Shown here one piece after another: positions 44,899-53,361 of a stretch of DNA of 64,000 bases. The notes under the pieces were generated by a model. It did no database searches. It saw nothing but the letters and a program-made list of their open reading frames with translations, and had not been told where the DNA came from. How positions within the stretch are numbered: position 1 is the stretch's first letter; each line of letters starts with the position of its first letter. Source of the DNA: Clostridia bacterium (lineage in GTDB: Bacteria > Bacillota > Clostridia > Oscillospirales > CAG-272); assembly GCA_017428635.1 (NCBI GenBank), contig JAFRQK010000029.1, positions 16,382-80,381 of the forward strand, given 5' to 3'. Position numbers and translations under genes: made by a program.

Positions 44899-44935
44899 CT
44901 TTTTCTCGAAGGATTTCGGAAGGAAGTGACGTATT

Positions 44936-46033
44936 ATGAAATACCGTGAGGGCGAAGTAAGGATCCCGTCGGGATGCGCGATCGCCGCGGTCATATCAAA
45001 GGAAGGAAAACGGATGACGGCAGAGGGGATCGTCAACTCGATGAAGCCGATGCACGACCGTTCCAACGGTCTGGGCGGAGGATTCGCCGGTTACGGGATC
45101 TACCCGGAGTACCGCGATCTTTACGCCTTTCATCTGTTTTTTGACTGCCGCGCGACCAGAAAAGAGGTCGAGGCGTTCCTGAAAGAGGGATTCGAGGTAG
45201 TGAAGGGCGAGATCATCCCGACGAGGAAGATCCCCGAGATCACCGACGAACCCATTATATGGAGATATTTCGTAACGCCGCTCCGTTCCGTGCTCGCCGA
45301 CCTGCAGCTCGACGAAAAGGAATTCGTGGCGCGGACCGTGATGAAGATCAACACGGAAGTCAAGGGCGCGTACGTGTTCTCGAGCGGCAAGAACATGGGA
45401 ACGTTCAAGGCAGTCGGCTTCCCCGAAGACGTCGGCGTCTTCTACCGCCTCGACGAGTACGAGGGGTACTCGTGGACGGCGCACGGCAGATATCCGACGA
45501 ACACGCCGGGCTGGTGGGGCGGCGCTCATCCGTTCACCCTGCTCGACTATTCCGTCGTTCACAACGGCGAGATCTCGTCGTACGACGCGAACCGCCGTTT
45601 CATCGAGATGTTCGGCTACAAATGCACGCTCAAAACGGATACCGAGGTCATCACTTACATACTCGATTATCTGATCCGCGTTCAGGGATTGACGCTGACC
45701 GAAGCGGCGAACGTCATCGCGGCTCCGTTCTGGAGCACGATCGGCTCTAAGACGGACGAATACGAAAAGGACAAGCTCACGTACCTGCGCACCGTCTTCC
45801 CGTCTCTGCTCGTCACCGGGCCGTTCTCGATCGTCCTCGGCTTCGACGGAGGACTGATGGCGCTGAACGACAGGCTGAAGCTCCGCTCGATGGTCGTCGG
45901 CGAGAAAGACGACCGCGTGTTCATCGCGAGCGAGGAAGCGGCGATCAGAGTCATGGAACCGGACGCAGAAAAGATATTCGCACCCGCCGGCGGGGAGCCG
46001 GTCATCGTAAAAGTCAAAGAGGGGGCGTACTGA
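44936..46033 (+). CDS. Glutamate synthase, glutaminase (class II amidotransferase) subunit
   Basis: 365 residues, separate Ntn-type glutaminase of the archaeal-type split glutamate synthase. It frees ammonia from Gln. The nucleophile should be Cys 14 (SGCAIAA), so a 13-residue propeptide must be cleaved. Other marks: HGRYPTNTPGWWGGAHPF, SVVHNGEISSYDANRR, KTDTEV and FIASEEAAIRVM. ATG 44936 has GGAAGGAAG upstream. It is followed after one base by the FMN subunit. Expression is probably subject to the hexaloop leader. Confidence 0.88.
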   Translation: MKYREGEVRIPSGCAIAAVISKEGKRMTAEGIVNSMKPMHDRSNGLGGGFAGYGIYPEYRDLYAFHLFFDCRATRKEVEAFLKEGFEVVKGEIIPTRKIPEITDEPIIWRYFVTPLRSVLADLQLDEKEFVARTVMKINTEVKGAYVFSSGKNMGTFKAVGFPEDVGVFYRLDEYEGYSWTAHGRYPTNTPGWWGGAHPFTLLDYSVVHNGEISSYDANRRFIEMFGYKCTLKTDTEVITYILDYLIRVQGLTLTEAANVIAAPFWSTIGSKTDEYEKDKLTYLRTVFPSLLVTGPFSIVLGFDGGLMALNDRLKLRSMVVGEKDDRVFIASEEAAIRVMEPDAEKIFAPAGGEPVIVKVKEGAY

Positions 46034-46034
46034 T

Positions 46035-47540
46035 ATGGGAGTCGAATTCATCCCGCCCGAATTTGAAGTAATAAGAAACGAAAACCGCTGCATCGCGTGC
46101 CGCGTGTGCGAGAGGCAGTGCGCGAACGAGGTCCACTCGTTCGACGCCGAACTCGGCATGATGCTCTCCGACGAAACGAAGTGCGTCGACTGTCAGCGGT
46201 GCGTATCGCTCTGCCCTACCCGCGCGCTCAAGATCGTCAAAAACGAGAGCACGCTGCGCGAGAACGCGAACTGGCAGAACGACACGATAAAAGAGATCTA
46301 CAAGCAGGCGAACAGCGGCGGCGTGCTCCTGTCCTCGATGGGCAACCCGAAGCCGCTTCCCGTTTACTGGGATAAAATGCTGATCAACGCCTCGCAGGTC
46401 ACGAACCCGCCTATCGACCCGCTCCGCGAGCCGATGGAGACGAAGGTCTTCCTCGGCAAGAAACCGAGCGTTATCGAAAGAGACGAAAACGGCAAACTGA
46501 AGTGTGAACTCACGCCGCAGGTCGAGCTTGCCATGCCCGTCATGTTCTCCGCGATGAGCTACGGTTCGATCAGCTACAACGCCCACGCCTCGCTCGCGAG
46601 AGCGGCGGAGGAGCTCGGCATCCTCTACAACACCGGCGAGGGCGGCCTTCACGAAGACTTCTATAAATACGGAAAGAACACGATCGTTCAAGTTGCGTCC
46701 GGGCGTTTCGGCGTCCACGAGGATTACCTCGAAGCGGGCGCGGCGATAGAGATCAAGATGGGACAGGGCGCGAAGCCCGGCATCGGCGGCCATCTGCCCG
46801 GCGCGAAGATCGTCGGCGACGTGTCGCGCACGAGAATGATCCCGGAGGGGTCCGACGCGATCTCGCCCGCTCCTCACCACGATATTTATTCGATCGAAGA
46901 CCTCCGTCAGCTCGTCTTCTCGCTCAAGGAGGCGACTGAGTACGAGAAACCGGTCATCGTCAAAGTCGCCGCCGTCCACAATATCGCCGCGATCGCGAGC
47001 GGTATCGCCCGCAGCGGCGCGGACATAATCGCGATCGACGGATTCCGCGGAGGCACGGGCGCCGCGCCGACGAGGATCCGCGACAACGTGGGCATTCCGA
47101 TAGAACTCGCGCTCGCCGCTGTCGATCAGCGGCTCCGCGACGAAGGGATCAGGAACAACGTGTCGCTCGTCGTGGGCGGTTCGATCAGAAGCGCAGCGGA
47201 CGTCGTCAAAGCCGTCGCGCTCGGCGCGGACGCGTGCTATATCGCGACCGCCGCGCTGCTCGCGCTCGGATGCCACCTCTGCCGCACCTGCCAGAGCGGC
47301 AAGTGCAACTGGGGCATCGCGACACAGAGGCCCGACCTCGTGAAAAGGCTCAACCCCGACATCGGCTCGGCGCGCCTCGTCAACCTGATGACGGCGTGGC
47401 GTCACGAGATAATGGAGATCATGGGCGGCATGGGGATCAACTCGATCGAGGCGCTCCGCGGCAACCGCCTGATGCTCCGCGGCGTCGGAATGACGGAAAA
47501 AGAACTCGGGATACTCGGTATCTCGCACGCGGGGGAATAA
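46035..47540 (+). CDS. gltB: Glutamate synthase, FMN/synthase subunit (archaeal type)
   Basis: 501 residues. An N-terminal 2x4Fe-4S ferredoxin domain (CIACRVCERQC and CVDCQRCVSLCP, about 17-60) is joined to the FMN-binding TIM barrel that makes glutamate from 2-oxoglutarate and ammonia. Barrel segments: MPVMFSAMSYGSISYNAHASLA, GEGGLHEDFYKYGKN, KMGQGAKPGIGGHLPG, FRGGTGAAPTRIRDNVGIP. A CHLCRTCQSGKCNWGIATQ motif binds the 3Fe-4S cluster. It starts one base after the glutaminase stop. The bacterial GltB fuses this with the glutaminase and GXGXG parts, which are separate genes here. Confidence 0.92.
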   Translation: MGVEFIPPEFEVIRNENRCIACRVCERQCANEVHSFDAELGMMLSDETKCVDCQRCVSLCPTRALKIVKNESTLRENANWQNDTIKEIYKQANSGGVLLSSMGNPKPLPVYWDKMLINASQVTNPPIDPLREPMETKVFLGKKPSVIERDENGKLKCELTPQVELAMPVMFSAMSYGSISYNAHASLARAAEELGILYNTGEGGLHEDFYKYGKNTIVQVASGRFGVHEDYLEAGAAIEIKMGQGAKPGIGGHLPGAKIVGDVSRTRMIPEGSDAISPAPHHDIYSIEDLRQLVFSLKEATEYEKPVIVKVAAVHNIAAIASGIARSGADIIAIDGFRGGTGAAPTRIRDNVGIPIELALAAVDQRLRDEGIRNNVSLVVGGSIRSAADVVKAVALGADACYIATAALLALGCHLCRTCQSGKCNWGIATQRPDLVKRLNPDIGSARLVNLMTAWRHEIMEIMGGMGINSIEALRGNRLMLRGVGMTEKELGILGISHAGE

Positions 47541-47543
47541 AAG

Positions 47544-47985
47544 ATGAAACGTGTTTACGTAAATGAAGAATGGTGCCTCGGGTGCCATCTGTGCGAATAC
47601 AACTGCGCGTTCGCGAACTCGAAACTCGAGAGAATGGCGGCGCTCAAAGGCAAAAAGATCTTCCCGCGCATCCACGTCGAGGGCGACGACCGGATCACTT
47701 TCGCCGTGTCGTGCCGCCACTGCACCGACCCGATCTGCGTGAAAAGCTGTATCGCCGGGGCGATCTCGAAGGTGGACGGCGTCGTGAAGATAGATAAACC
47801 GCGACAAGTGCGTCGGGTGTCTGACGTGCGTTCTCGTCTGCCCGTACGGCGCGCTCGCGCCCGGAGAGAACGGAACGATGCAGAAATGCGAGCTCTGCCT
47901 CTCGAACAGGGCGGGCAAACCCGCGTGCGTGACGGGCTGCCCGAACGGCGCGATCGTCTATGAGGAAAGGAGCGAGGAAGAGTGA
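47544..47985 (+). CDS. 4Fe-4S ferredoxin subunit of glutamate synthase, frameshifted
   Basis: The first 86 codons encode a ferredoxin of the DmsB/HycB type (CLGCHLCEYNCAFANS, CRHCTDPICVKSC). The frame then changes near 47799-47803: with one base skipped it continues as DKCVGCLTCVLVCPYGALAP, MQKCELCLSNRAGKPACVTG, CPNGAIVYEE and stops at 47983-47985, giving four clusters and a GTGA overlap with the next gene. In the unshifted frame it ends at 47963 with an Arg-rich meaningless tail. Probably one extra base in AAACCGCG, a sequencing error or a recent mutation. Role: electron transfer to the synthase subunit. Confidence 0.82.
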
Positions 47986-49214
47986 AAAAGTACGTCGTTA
48001 TCGGTAACGGAGCGGCGGCGGTCGGCTGTATCGAGGGTATCAGATCGCTCGATGCCAACGGCGGGATCACCGTGATCTCGAAAGAGCCGCGCCACGTTTA
48101 CTCGCGCCCGCTCATTTCGTATTATCTCGAGGGAAAGACCGACCTTGACCGTATGCTCTACCGCGGCGCGGATTTCTATGAGAAGAACGGCTGCCGGGTG
48201 CTCCTCGGCGACTCCGCCGTTAAGATCGACGCCGACGGCAAGACCGTTCTGACCGAAAAGGGAGAGACGGTACCGTACGACGCGCTCTGCGTTGCGGCGG
48301 GCTCTTCCCCGTTCGTGCCGCCGTTCGCGGGACTCGAAACGGTCGATAAGAAGTTCGGATTCATGACCCTTGACGACGCGCTCGCGCTTGAAGAAGCGAT
48401 TTTCGCGGGCTGTCGAGTATTGATCGTCGGCGCGGGCCTGATCGGCTTGAAATGCGCCGAGGGCATTCACGGAAGAGTCGGCAAGATAACAGTCTGCGAC
48501 CTCGCTGACCGCGTTCTCTCGAGCATCCTCGACGCGGACTGCGCGGCGATCATACAGAAACATCTGGAGGATAGCGGTATCGAGTTTCTGCTCTCCGACA
48601 GTGCAGAGAGATTCGAAGGGAATAAAGCCGTGATGAAGAGCGGCAAGGAGGTCGAATTCGACGTCCTCGTCCTCGCGGTCGGCGTCCGCGCGAACTCCGG
48701 TCTCGTCAGGGACGCGGGCGGCGAGGTCAATCGCGGTATCATCATCGACGAACGCGGCGCGTCTTCCCTGCCCGATATCTTCGCGGCGGGCGACTGCGCC
48801 GAAGGAGACGACGCGATCCTCGGGGCAAAGCGCGTCCTCGCCATCATGCCGAACGCCTATATGGGCGGTCACGCCGCCGGAGTCAACATGGCGGGCGGCG
48901 ACGAGAAGTTCGACCGCGCGATGCCGATGAACTCGATCGGGTTCTTCGGCCTTCACATCATGACGGCAGGCGTTTACGACGGAGAGATGAGCGAAGACCG
49001 CGAAGACGGCGCGCTGAAACGCTTCTTCGTCAAGGACGGAATCCTGCGCGGGTTCATCCTCATCGGAGGGACCGAACGCGCCGGGATCTACACTTCCCTG
49101 ATCCGCGAGAAGACGCCGCTTTCTACGATCGACTTCGAATCTTCGAAAAAAATAGCCGCAAATACGATTTTTTCACCTGAAATACGTAGAAAAAAATTCG
49201 GAGGCGTAGTATAA
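47982..49214 (+). CDS. NAD(P)H/FAD oxidoreductase subunit of glutamate synthase cluster
   Basis: 410 residues from GTG 47982 (overlaps the ferredoxin stop as GTGA). FAD loop GNGAAAVGCIEGIRSL at the N-terminus, NAD(P) loop VGAGLIGLKCAEGIHG (about 148) and the flavin Asp in IFAAGDCAEGDD (about 271). This is the pyridine-nucleotide-disulfide oxidoreductase fold without a redox CxxxxC. It likely passes electrons from NAD(P)H through the ferredoxin to the FMN subunit. It ends at TAATG, shared with the GXGXG subunit. Confidence 0.88.
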   Translation: MKKYVVIGNGAAAVGCIEGIRSLDANGGITVISKEPRHVYSRPLISYYLEGKTDLDRMLYRGADFYEKNGCRVLLGDSAVKIDADGKTVLTEKGETVPYDALCVAAGSSPFVPPFAGLETVDKKFGFMTLDDALALEEAIFAGCRVLIVGAGLIGLKCAEGIHGRVGKITVCDLADRVLSSILDADCAAIIQKHLEDSGIEFLLSDSAERFEGNKAVMKSGKEVEFDVLVLAVGVRANSGLVRDAGGEVNRGIIIDERGASSLPDIFAAGDCAEGDDAILGAKRVLAIMPNAYMGGHAAGVNMAGGDEKFDRAMPMNSIGFFGLHIMTAGVYDGEMSEDREDGALKRFFVKDGILRGFILIGGTERAGIYTSLIREKTPLSTIDFESSKKIAANTIFSPEIRRKKFGGVV

Positions 49215-49933
49215 TGACGATTGATGCAAGAGAACTCGGCTATAAAGAGATAAACGAGGCGCTCCGCGGAGGAGACGGCGAGTATTCCGTCACGGGATGC
49301 CTCGGCCAGCGTTTCATCGGCGCGGGAATGGGAGATCTCGACCTTTTGATCGAGGGAGTTCCCGGCAACGCGCTCGGCGCATATCTGAACGGCGCGAAGA
49401 TCACCGTTCGCGGAAACGCCCAGGACGCCGTCGGCGACACGATGAACGGCGGGGTGATCACCGTTCACGGAAACGTGGGCGACGCCGCGGGTTACGCGAT
49501 GCGAGGCGGAGTGATCCTCGTCAGGGGCGACGCCGGATACAGAGCCGGTATCCATATGAAAGCGTATAAAGAAAAAGTCCCCGTCATCGTCATCGGCGGG
49601 AAAGCCGGAAGCTTTCTCGGCGAGTATCAGGCGGGCGGCGTCATCGTCGTACTCGGTCTGTCGGACGACGACAGGCGTATCGTCGGCAATTTCCCGTGCA
49701 CCGGGATGCACGGCGGTAAGATGATCCTGCGCTCGGACTGCGCGGATATCGCTCTGCCCGATCAGGTGACCGCCAGATCCGCGGACGCCTGCGACCTCGA
49801 GGAGATCCGCGGGTACGTGGCGAAATACTGCGCCGAATTCGGCGCGGACGAGGCGTCCGTCATGGACTCGCCTTTCACCGTAATAACGCCGAATACGGGC
49901 AATCCGTATAAGCGGCTGTACGTCGCAAATTAG
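49214..49933 (+). CDS. Glutamate synthase GXGXG (C-terminal alpha) domain subunit
   Basis: 239 residues forming the right-handed beta-helix with repeated GxxxG turns: GMGDLDLLIEGVPGNALGAY, GNAQDAVGDTMNGGVITVHG, GNVGDAAGYAMRGGVILV, GGKAGSFLGEYQAGGVIVV. In complete GltB this domain supports and positions the active site. ATG overlaps the previous stop by one base (TAATG). Completes a five-gene split glutamate synthase. Confidence 0.93.
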   Translation: MTIDARELGYKEINEALRGGDGEYSVTGCLGQRFIGAGMGDLDLLIEGVPGNALGAYLNGAKITVRGNAQDAVGDTMNGGVITVHGNVGDAAGYAMRGGVILVRGDAGYRAGIHMKAYKEKVPVIVIGGKAGSFLGEYQAGGVIVVLGLSDDDRRIVGNFPCTGMHGGKMILRSDCADIALPDQVTARSADACDLEEIRGYVAKYCAEFGADEASVMDSPFTVITPNTGNPYKRLYVAN

Positions 49934-49947
49934 ATCGGAGGTTCCCT

Positions 49948-51153
49948 ATGAAATATTCGAAAGAAGAGATCATGCAGTACGTCGCCGAGGAGGACGTCAA
50001 GTTCATACGGCTTGCGTTCTGCGACGTATTCGGAAAGCAGAAAAACATATCGATCATGCCGGACGAACTGCCCCGGGCGCTCGAGGACGGGATCGCCTTC
50101 GACGCGTCCGCGGTAGCGGGCTTCGGGGATGAAAAGAGATCGGACCTGTTCCTCCATCCCCAGACCGACACGCTCGCTCCGCTTCCTTGGAGACCGGAGC
50201 ACGGGCGGGTCGTCCGCATGCTCTGCGATATCACTTACCCCGACGGCACGCCGTTCGAGTGCGACACGCGAAATCTACTGAAGAAAGCGGTCGCCGACGC
50301 GGAATCCGCCGGAGTTTCGTTTTCTTTCGGGGCTGAGCAGGAATTCTATCTGTTCGAGCTCGACGAGAATGAGGAAAAGACGGACAAGCCCTACGACACG
50401 GCGGGATATATGGACATCGCGCCGGAGGACAAGGGAGAAAATATCCGCCGCGAGATCTGCCTGACGCTCGAGCAGATGGGGATCTCCCCGGAGTCGTCCC
50501 ACCATGAGGAGGGACCCGGTCAGAACGAGATCGACTTCCGCTACTCCGACGCGCTGACCGCCGCGGACAACGCGCAGACGTTCCAGACGGTCGTGCGGAC
50601 CGTGGCGAAGAGGAACGGCCTTTACGCCGACTTCTCGCCCAAACCTATCGACGGCGCGCCGGGCAACGGATTCCATATCAATATTTCGGTAAAACCCGAG
50701 GCCGACGGCAGGTTCGAAGCGATGATCGCCGGTATCCTCGATCACGTCCGCTCCATGACGGCGTTTCTCGACCCGACGGACGCCTCGTACAGGCGGCTCG
50801 GCGTTATGAAAGCGCCGGGGTACGTTTCGTGGTCGCACGAAAATCGCTCGCAGCTCGTCCGCATCCCCGCCGCGGTCGGCGAGTACAGGCGCGCGGAACT
50901 CCGCTCGCCCGATCCCGGGGCAAACCCGTATCTCGCCTTCGCGCTCATGATCAGGGCGGGACTCGACGGCATTAAGCGGGGCCTCACTCTTCCCGAACCC
51001 GCCGATTTCAATCTGTTCCACGCGGGCGCGGAAGTGCTCGACCGGTACAAGAAGCTGCCGGGCGACCTCGCCGCGGCGAAGCGCGCCGCTACGAAGAGCG
51101 AATTCATAAGGGGCGTCCTGCCCGAGCAGATCGTCAGGATCTTCTGCGAGTAA
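49948..51153 (+). CDS. glnA: Glutamine synthetase, type I-like, short form
   Basis: 401 residues versus about 440-470 for usual GlnA. Beta-grasp domain (1-90: FIRLAFCDVFGKQKNISI, DGIAFDASAVAGF), catalytic segments GAEQEFYLFELD (Glu ligands), HHEEGPGQNEIDFRY, GNGFHINIS (His) and the nucleotide/glutamate Arg in ENRSQLVRIPAA, RRAELRSPDPGANPYLAFA. No adenylylation loop can be recognised. RBS GGAGG. It adds a second, unrelated glutamine synthetase to the island and precedes the ANTAR regulator by 40 bp. Confidence 0.93.
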   Translation: MKYSKEEIMQYVAEEDVKFIRLAFCDVFGKQKNISIMPDELPRALEDGIAFDASAVAGFGDEKRSDLFLHPQTDTLAPLPWRPEHGRVVRMLCDITYPDGTPFECDTRNLLKKAVADAESAGVSFSFGAEQEFYLFELDENEEKTDKPYDTAGYMDIAPEDKGENIRREICLTLEQMGISPESSHHEEGPGQNEIDFRYSDALTAADNAQTFQTVVRTVAKRNGLYADFSPKPIDGAPGNGFHINISVKPEADGRFEAMIAGILDHVRSMTAFLDPTDASYRRLGVMKAPGYVSWSHENRSQLVRIPAAVGEYRRAELRSPDPGANPYLAFALMIRAGLDGIKRGLTLPEPADFNLFHAGAEVLDRYKKLPGDLAAAKRAATKSEFIRGVLPEQIVRIFCE

Positions 51154-51193
51154 TTTTTACCTTTTTATTCCGGACTGAAAGGAGGGGAGCGAT

Positions 51194-51778
51194 ATGAGTC
51201 TGATGGAGCGGGTGTACAGCGTCCTGCTCGTTTCATCGTCTGATAAACTGAACGGCGTCCTCTGCGACATGCTCCCCGCCGCGAAGTTCTCGCCGGTCAA
51301 CACGGTCGGCAACGTCAGCGCCGCGAAGCGCGCGCTCGCCGAGCGTGAATACGATCTCGTCCTCATAAACGCGCCTCTCCCGGACGAGGACGGAGTCAGA
51401 TTCTCCGTCGACGCGGGGAGCGCAAAGAACACGGTGGTTCTCATCATGGTCAGGTCGGAACGGTACGACGAGGTCGCCGATATCGTCACCGGCGCGGGCG
51501 TTTTTCTGATCCCGAAGCCGCTGTCGCGGTCGACCGTGACGCTCGCTCTCGGATTTCTCTCGAGCGCGAGAGAGAGGATCAGGGCGACGGAGAAAAAAGT
51601 CCTCTCGTTCGAGGAAAAGATGAACGAGATCCGACTCGTCAACCGCGCGAAATGGCTGCTCATCAGCGAACTCAAGATGACGGAGCCGGACGCGCACCGG
51701 TACGTGGAAAAGCAGGCGATGGACCGCTGCGTGCCGAAACGGCAGGTCGCGGAAGAGATAATAAAAACTTACGGATAA
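51194..51778 (+). CDS. ANTAR-domain RNA-binding regulator with pseudo-receiver
   Basis: 194 residues. Residues about 7-125 form a receiver-like fold whose acidic pair is replaced (LLVSSSDK) and whose phospho-acceptor is Asn 59 (DLVLINAPLPDEDG), while Lys 108 (LIPKPLS) remains. Coiled coil from about 125, then ANTAR domain (about 138-193: RLVNRAKWLLISELKMTEPD, AHRYVEKQAMDRCVPKRQVA). ANTAR proteins bind paired hexaloop hairpins and block terminators; such hairpins lie in front of glnN and the glutamate synthase operon. With Asn at 59 it is unlikely to be switched by phosphorylation. Last gene of the glt-glnA operon; RBS AAAGGAGG. Confidence 0.92.
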   Translation: MSLMERVYSVLLVSSSDKLNGVLCDMLPAAKFSPVNTVGNVSAAKRALAEREYDLVLINAPLPDEDGVRFSVDAGSAKNTVVLIMVRSERYDEVADIVTGAGVFLIPKPLSRSTVTLALGFLSSARERIRATEKKVLSFEEKMNEIRLVNRAKWLLISELKMTEPDAHRYVEKQAMDRCVPKRQVAEEIIKTYG

Positions 51779-51815
51779 AAAAAGCGGGCTGAGAAGTTCT
51801 CAGCCCGGCTTTTTA
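51777..51815 (+). terminator. Intrinsic terminator of the glt-glnA-ANTAR operon
   Basis: GGGCTGAG - aagtt - CTCAGCCC flanked by AAAAAGC and GGCTTTTT; it also separates the converging membrane-protein gene. Confidence 0.9.
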
Positions 51816-52241
51816 TTATGCTCGCCACTTGACCGATACGGCGGTAAAAATCATTTCGGAAATCAGCAGAGCGATAATCGCGATCTGTACGATTGAAATC
51901 CGGTTCGGGTCCGATATCATTATAACTATCGGGATCAGCAATAGAAGGATCGAAAGAACGCTTGTGACAAGTACGGCGATCTTGCTCCATTCGCGTCCCC
52001 GGATCAAAAGGAAAACGGCGAAACAGAGCGTTACGACCGATAAAACGGTGAGGGCGGGATACCAAAGCGACCCCGAACCCCACAAATGACCGAAATCGTA
52101 AATGAAAGAATAAGCGGAATAAACCATTTTGCCCCCGTTAACGGCGGACGCCGTGATGATCGCGTTCGGTATGAATTGAAGCAATACGACCGCCAGTGCG
52201 TGAATGAACACCATTACTCTGAGTCCGGTTTGTTTTTTCAT
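51816..52241 (-). CDS. Small four-span membrane protein of unknown function
   Basis: 141 residues with hydrophobic segments at about 8-35, 62-82, 88-110 and 115-138. No catalytic residues or known family recognised. ATG 52241 has AAAAAGGAGAAAT. Stands alone between the nitrogen island and the AraC gene. Confidence 0.78.
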   Translation of the reverse strand: MKKQTGLRVMVFIHALAVVLLQFIPNAIITASAVNGGKMVYSAYSFIYDFGHLWGSGSLWYPALTVLSVVTLCFAVFLLIRGREWSKIAVLVTSVLSILLLLIPIVIMISDPNRISIVQIAIIALLISEMIFTAVSVKWRA

Positions 52242-52281
52242 GATCGATTTCTCCTTTTTCTTTTGGTATACATTAGAATCA

Positions 52282-53199
52282 TTATGCCCCTGCGAATTCG
52301 CGTTTTCTCTCTTCGACCGCGCGTTTTCTGAACTCTTTCGGCGTCATCCCCGTCGTCTCGCCGAACTTGCGGCAGAAGTGGGACGCCGTTTTGAACCCGG
52401 TCAGTACCGCGATCTCGCCGACCGGGAGATCGGTGAACTCGAGTTTCTTTTTCGCCGCGGCGATCCGGTAATTGAGAAGATAATTCATCGGGGTGACGCC
52501 GAGTTCTTCCCTGAAGAGAAGGTTCAGAGAATTCACGTTCAACTGCGCCGCCGATGAGATATCGGAGAGCGTCACGTCCTCGCGGTATCTGCTCTCGATA
52601 AACACGACGGCACGTCTCAGCCTACCGTTCACGACCGTTCGGAGCGCCCCGGGCACGTCGTCGAATAAACCGTTGACCCTCTCGAGGATGAGAAGCGCCT
52701 CCATGAAAAACGATCTGCTTCTGCACGACCAGTACCAATCGCGCTGAGCCGCGAGTTCGCCGCTCAGGTTATCGAAAATGATCCTCATGCTCTCCGCCTG
52801 CTCGCCGAGAAGCGGATAGACGAAGCGCTCGCGGTCGGTGAACGGCTTCATCAGAAACATATCGTGCTTTTCGGCGATATCGGCGAATCCTACGTCGCGG
52901 ACGGCCCCGAACGTCATATTCGGGTTGAGAAAGGTGGGATCGAAATATACCGAATCGCACTTCAACCCCTTTTTGCCGACGAGAACGGGATCCTCGGTTT
53001 CATCGAAGCAGACGATGCACGGCGCGGCGGCTTCCGCCCGGCGCCCGTTCACGCTGAACGTCGCCCGTCCTTTTTTGACGAGGATCATAAGGAAGCATCT
53101 GTCCTTTATTTCGAGATCGGAAAGATCGTCGTTCCGTCTGCACTCTATCGGCGCGACGCGCCCTGCGTCATACTCTCTCCCGACCGTTTGAGGGATCAT
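52282..53199 (-). CDS. AraC-family transcriptional regulator
   Basis: 305 residues from ATG 53199 (AAGGGCGGTGAT upstream; the frame extends back to 53256 across its own promoter). N-terminal cupin-like ligand domain (about 15-150), C-terminal double helix-turn-helix (about 200-298): VTLSDISSAAQLNVNSLNLL, FREELGVTPMNYLLNYRIAA, VGEIAVLTGFKTASHFCRKF, FGETTGMTPKEFRKR. Such regulators of gut Clostridia control nearby glycosidase genes; the GH95 gene directly upstream on the same strand is the likely target. Confidence 0.9.
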   Translation of the reverse strand: MIPQTVGREYDAGRVAPIECRRNDDLSDLEIKDRCFLMILVKKGRATFSVNGRRAEAAAPCIVCFDETEDPVLVGKKGLKCDSVYFDPTFLNPNMTFGAVRDVGFADIAEKHDMFLMKPFTDRERFVYPLLGEQAESMRIIFDNLSGELAAQRDWYWSCRSRSFFMEALLILERVNGLFDDVPGALRTVVNGRLRRAVVFIESRYREDVTLSDISSAAQLNVNSLNLLFREELGVTPMNYLLNYRIAAAKKKLEFTDLPVGEIAVLTGFKTASHFCRKFGETTGMTPKEFRKRAVEERKREFAGA

Positions 53200-53226
53200 A
53201 TAATCACCGCCCTTTTTCCCGCTTTT

Positions 53227-53256
53227 ACTATAATCGACGTGCTTTTCGACAGTCAA
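53227..53256 (-). promoter_or_regulatory. Promoter of the AraC gene
   Basis: Minus strand TTGACT (53251-53256), 18 bp, TATAGT (53227-53232). Confidence 0.6.
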
Positions 53257-53325
53257 GCGTTTTTGTGTTAATATTATAAACAGACAATAAATTATTAAAA
53301 ACAGACAATTGCGCGGAAGATAAAG

Positions 53326-53358
53326 AAACAGGGCTGACGGCGAACGTCAGCCCTGTTT
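53326..53358 (-). terminator. Terminator of the GH95 gene
   Basis: AAACAGGGCTGACG - gcgaa - CGTCAGCCCTGTTT just past the GH95 stop; on the minus strand it is followed by CTTTATCTT. Confidence 0.85.
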
Positions 53359-53361
53359 GTT

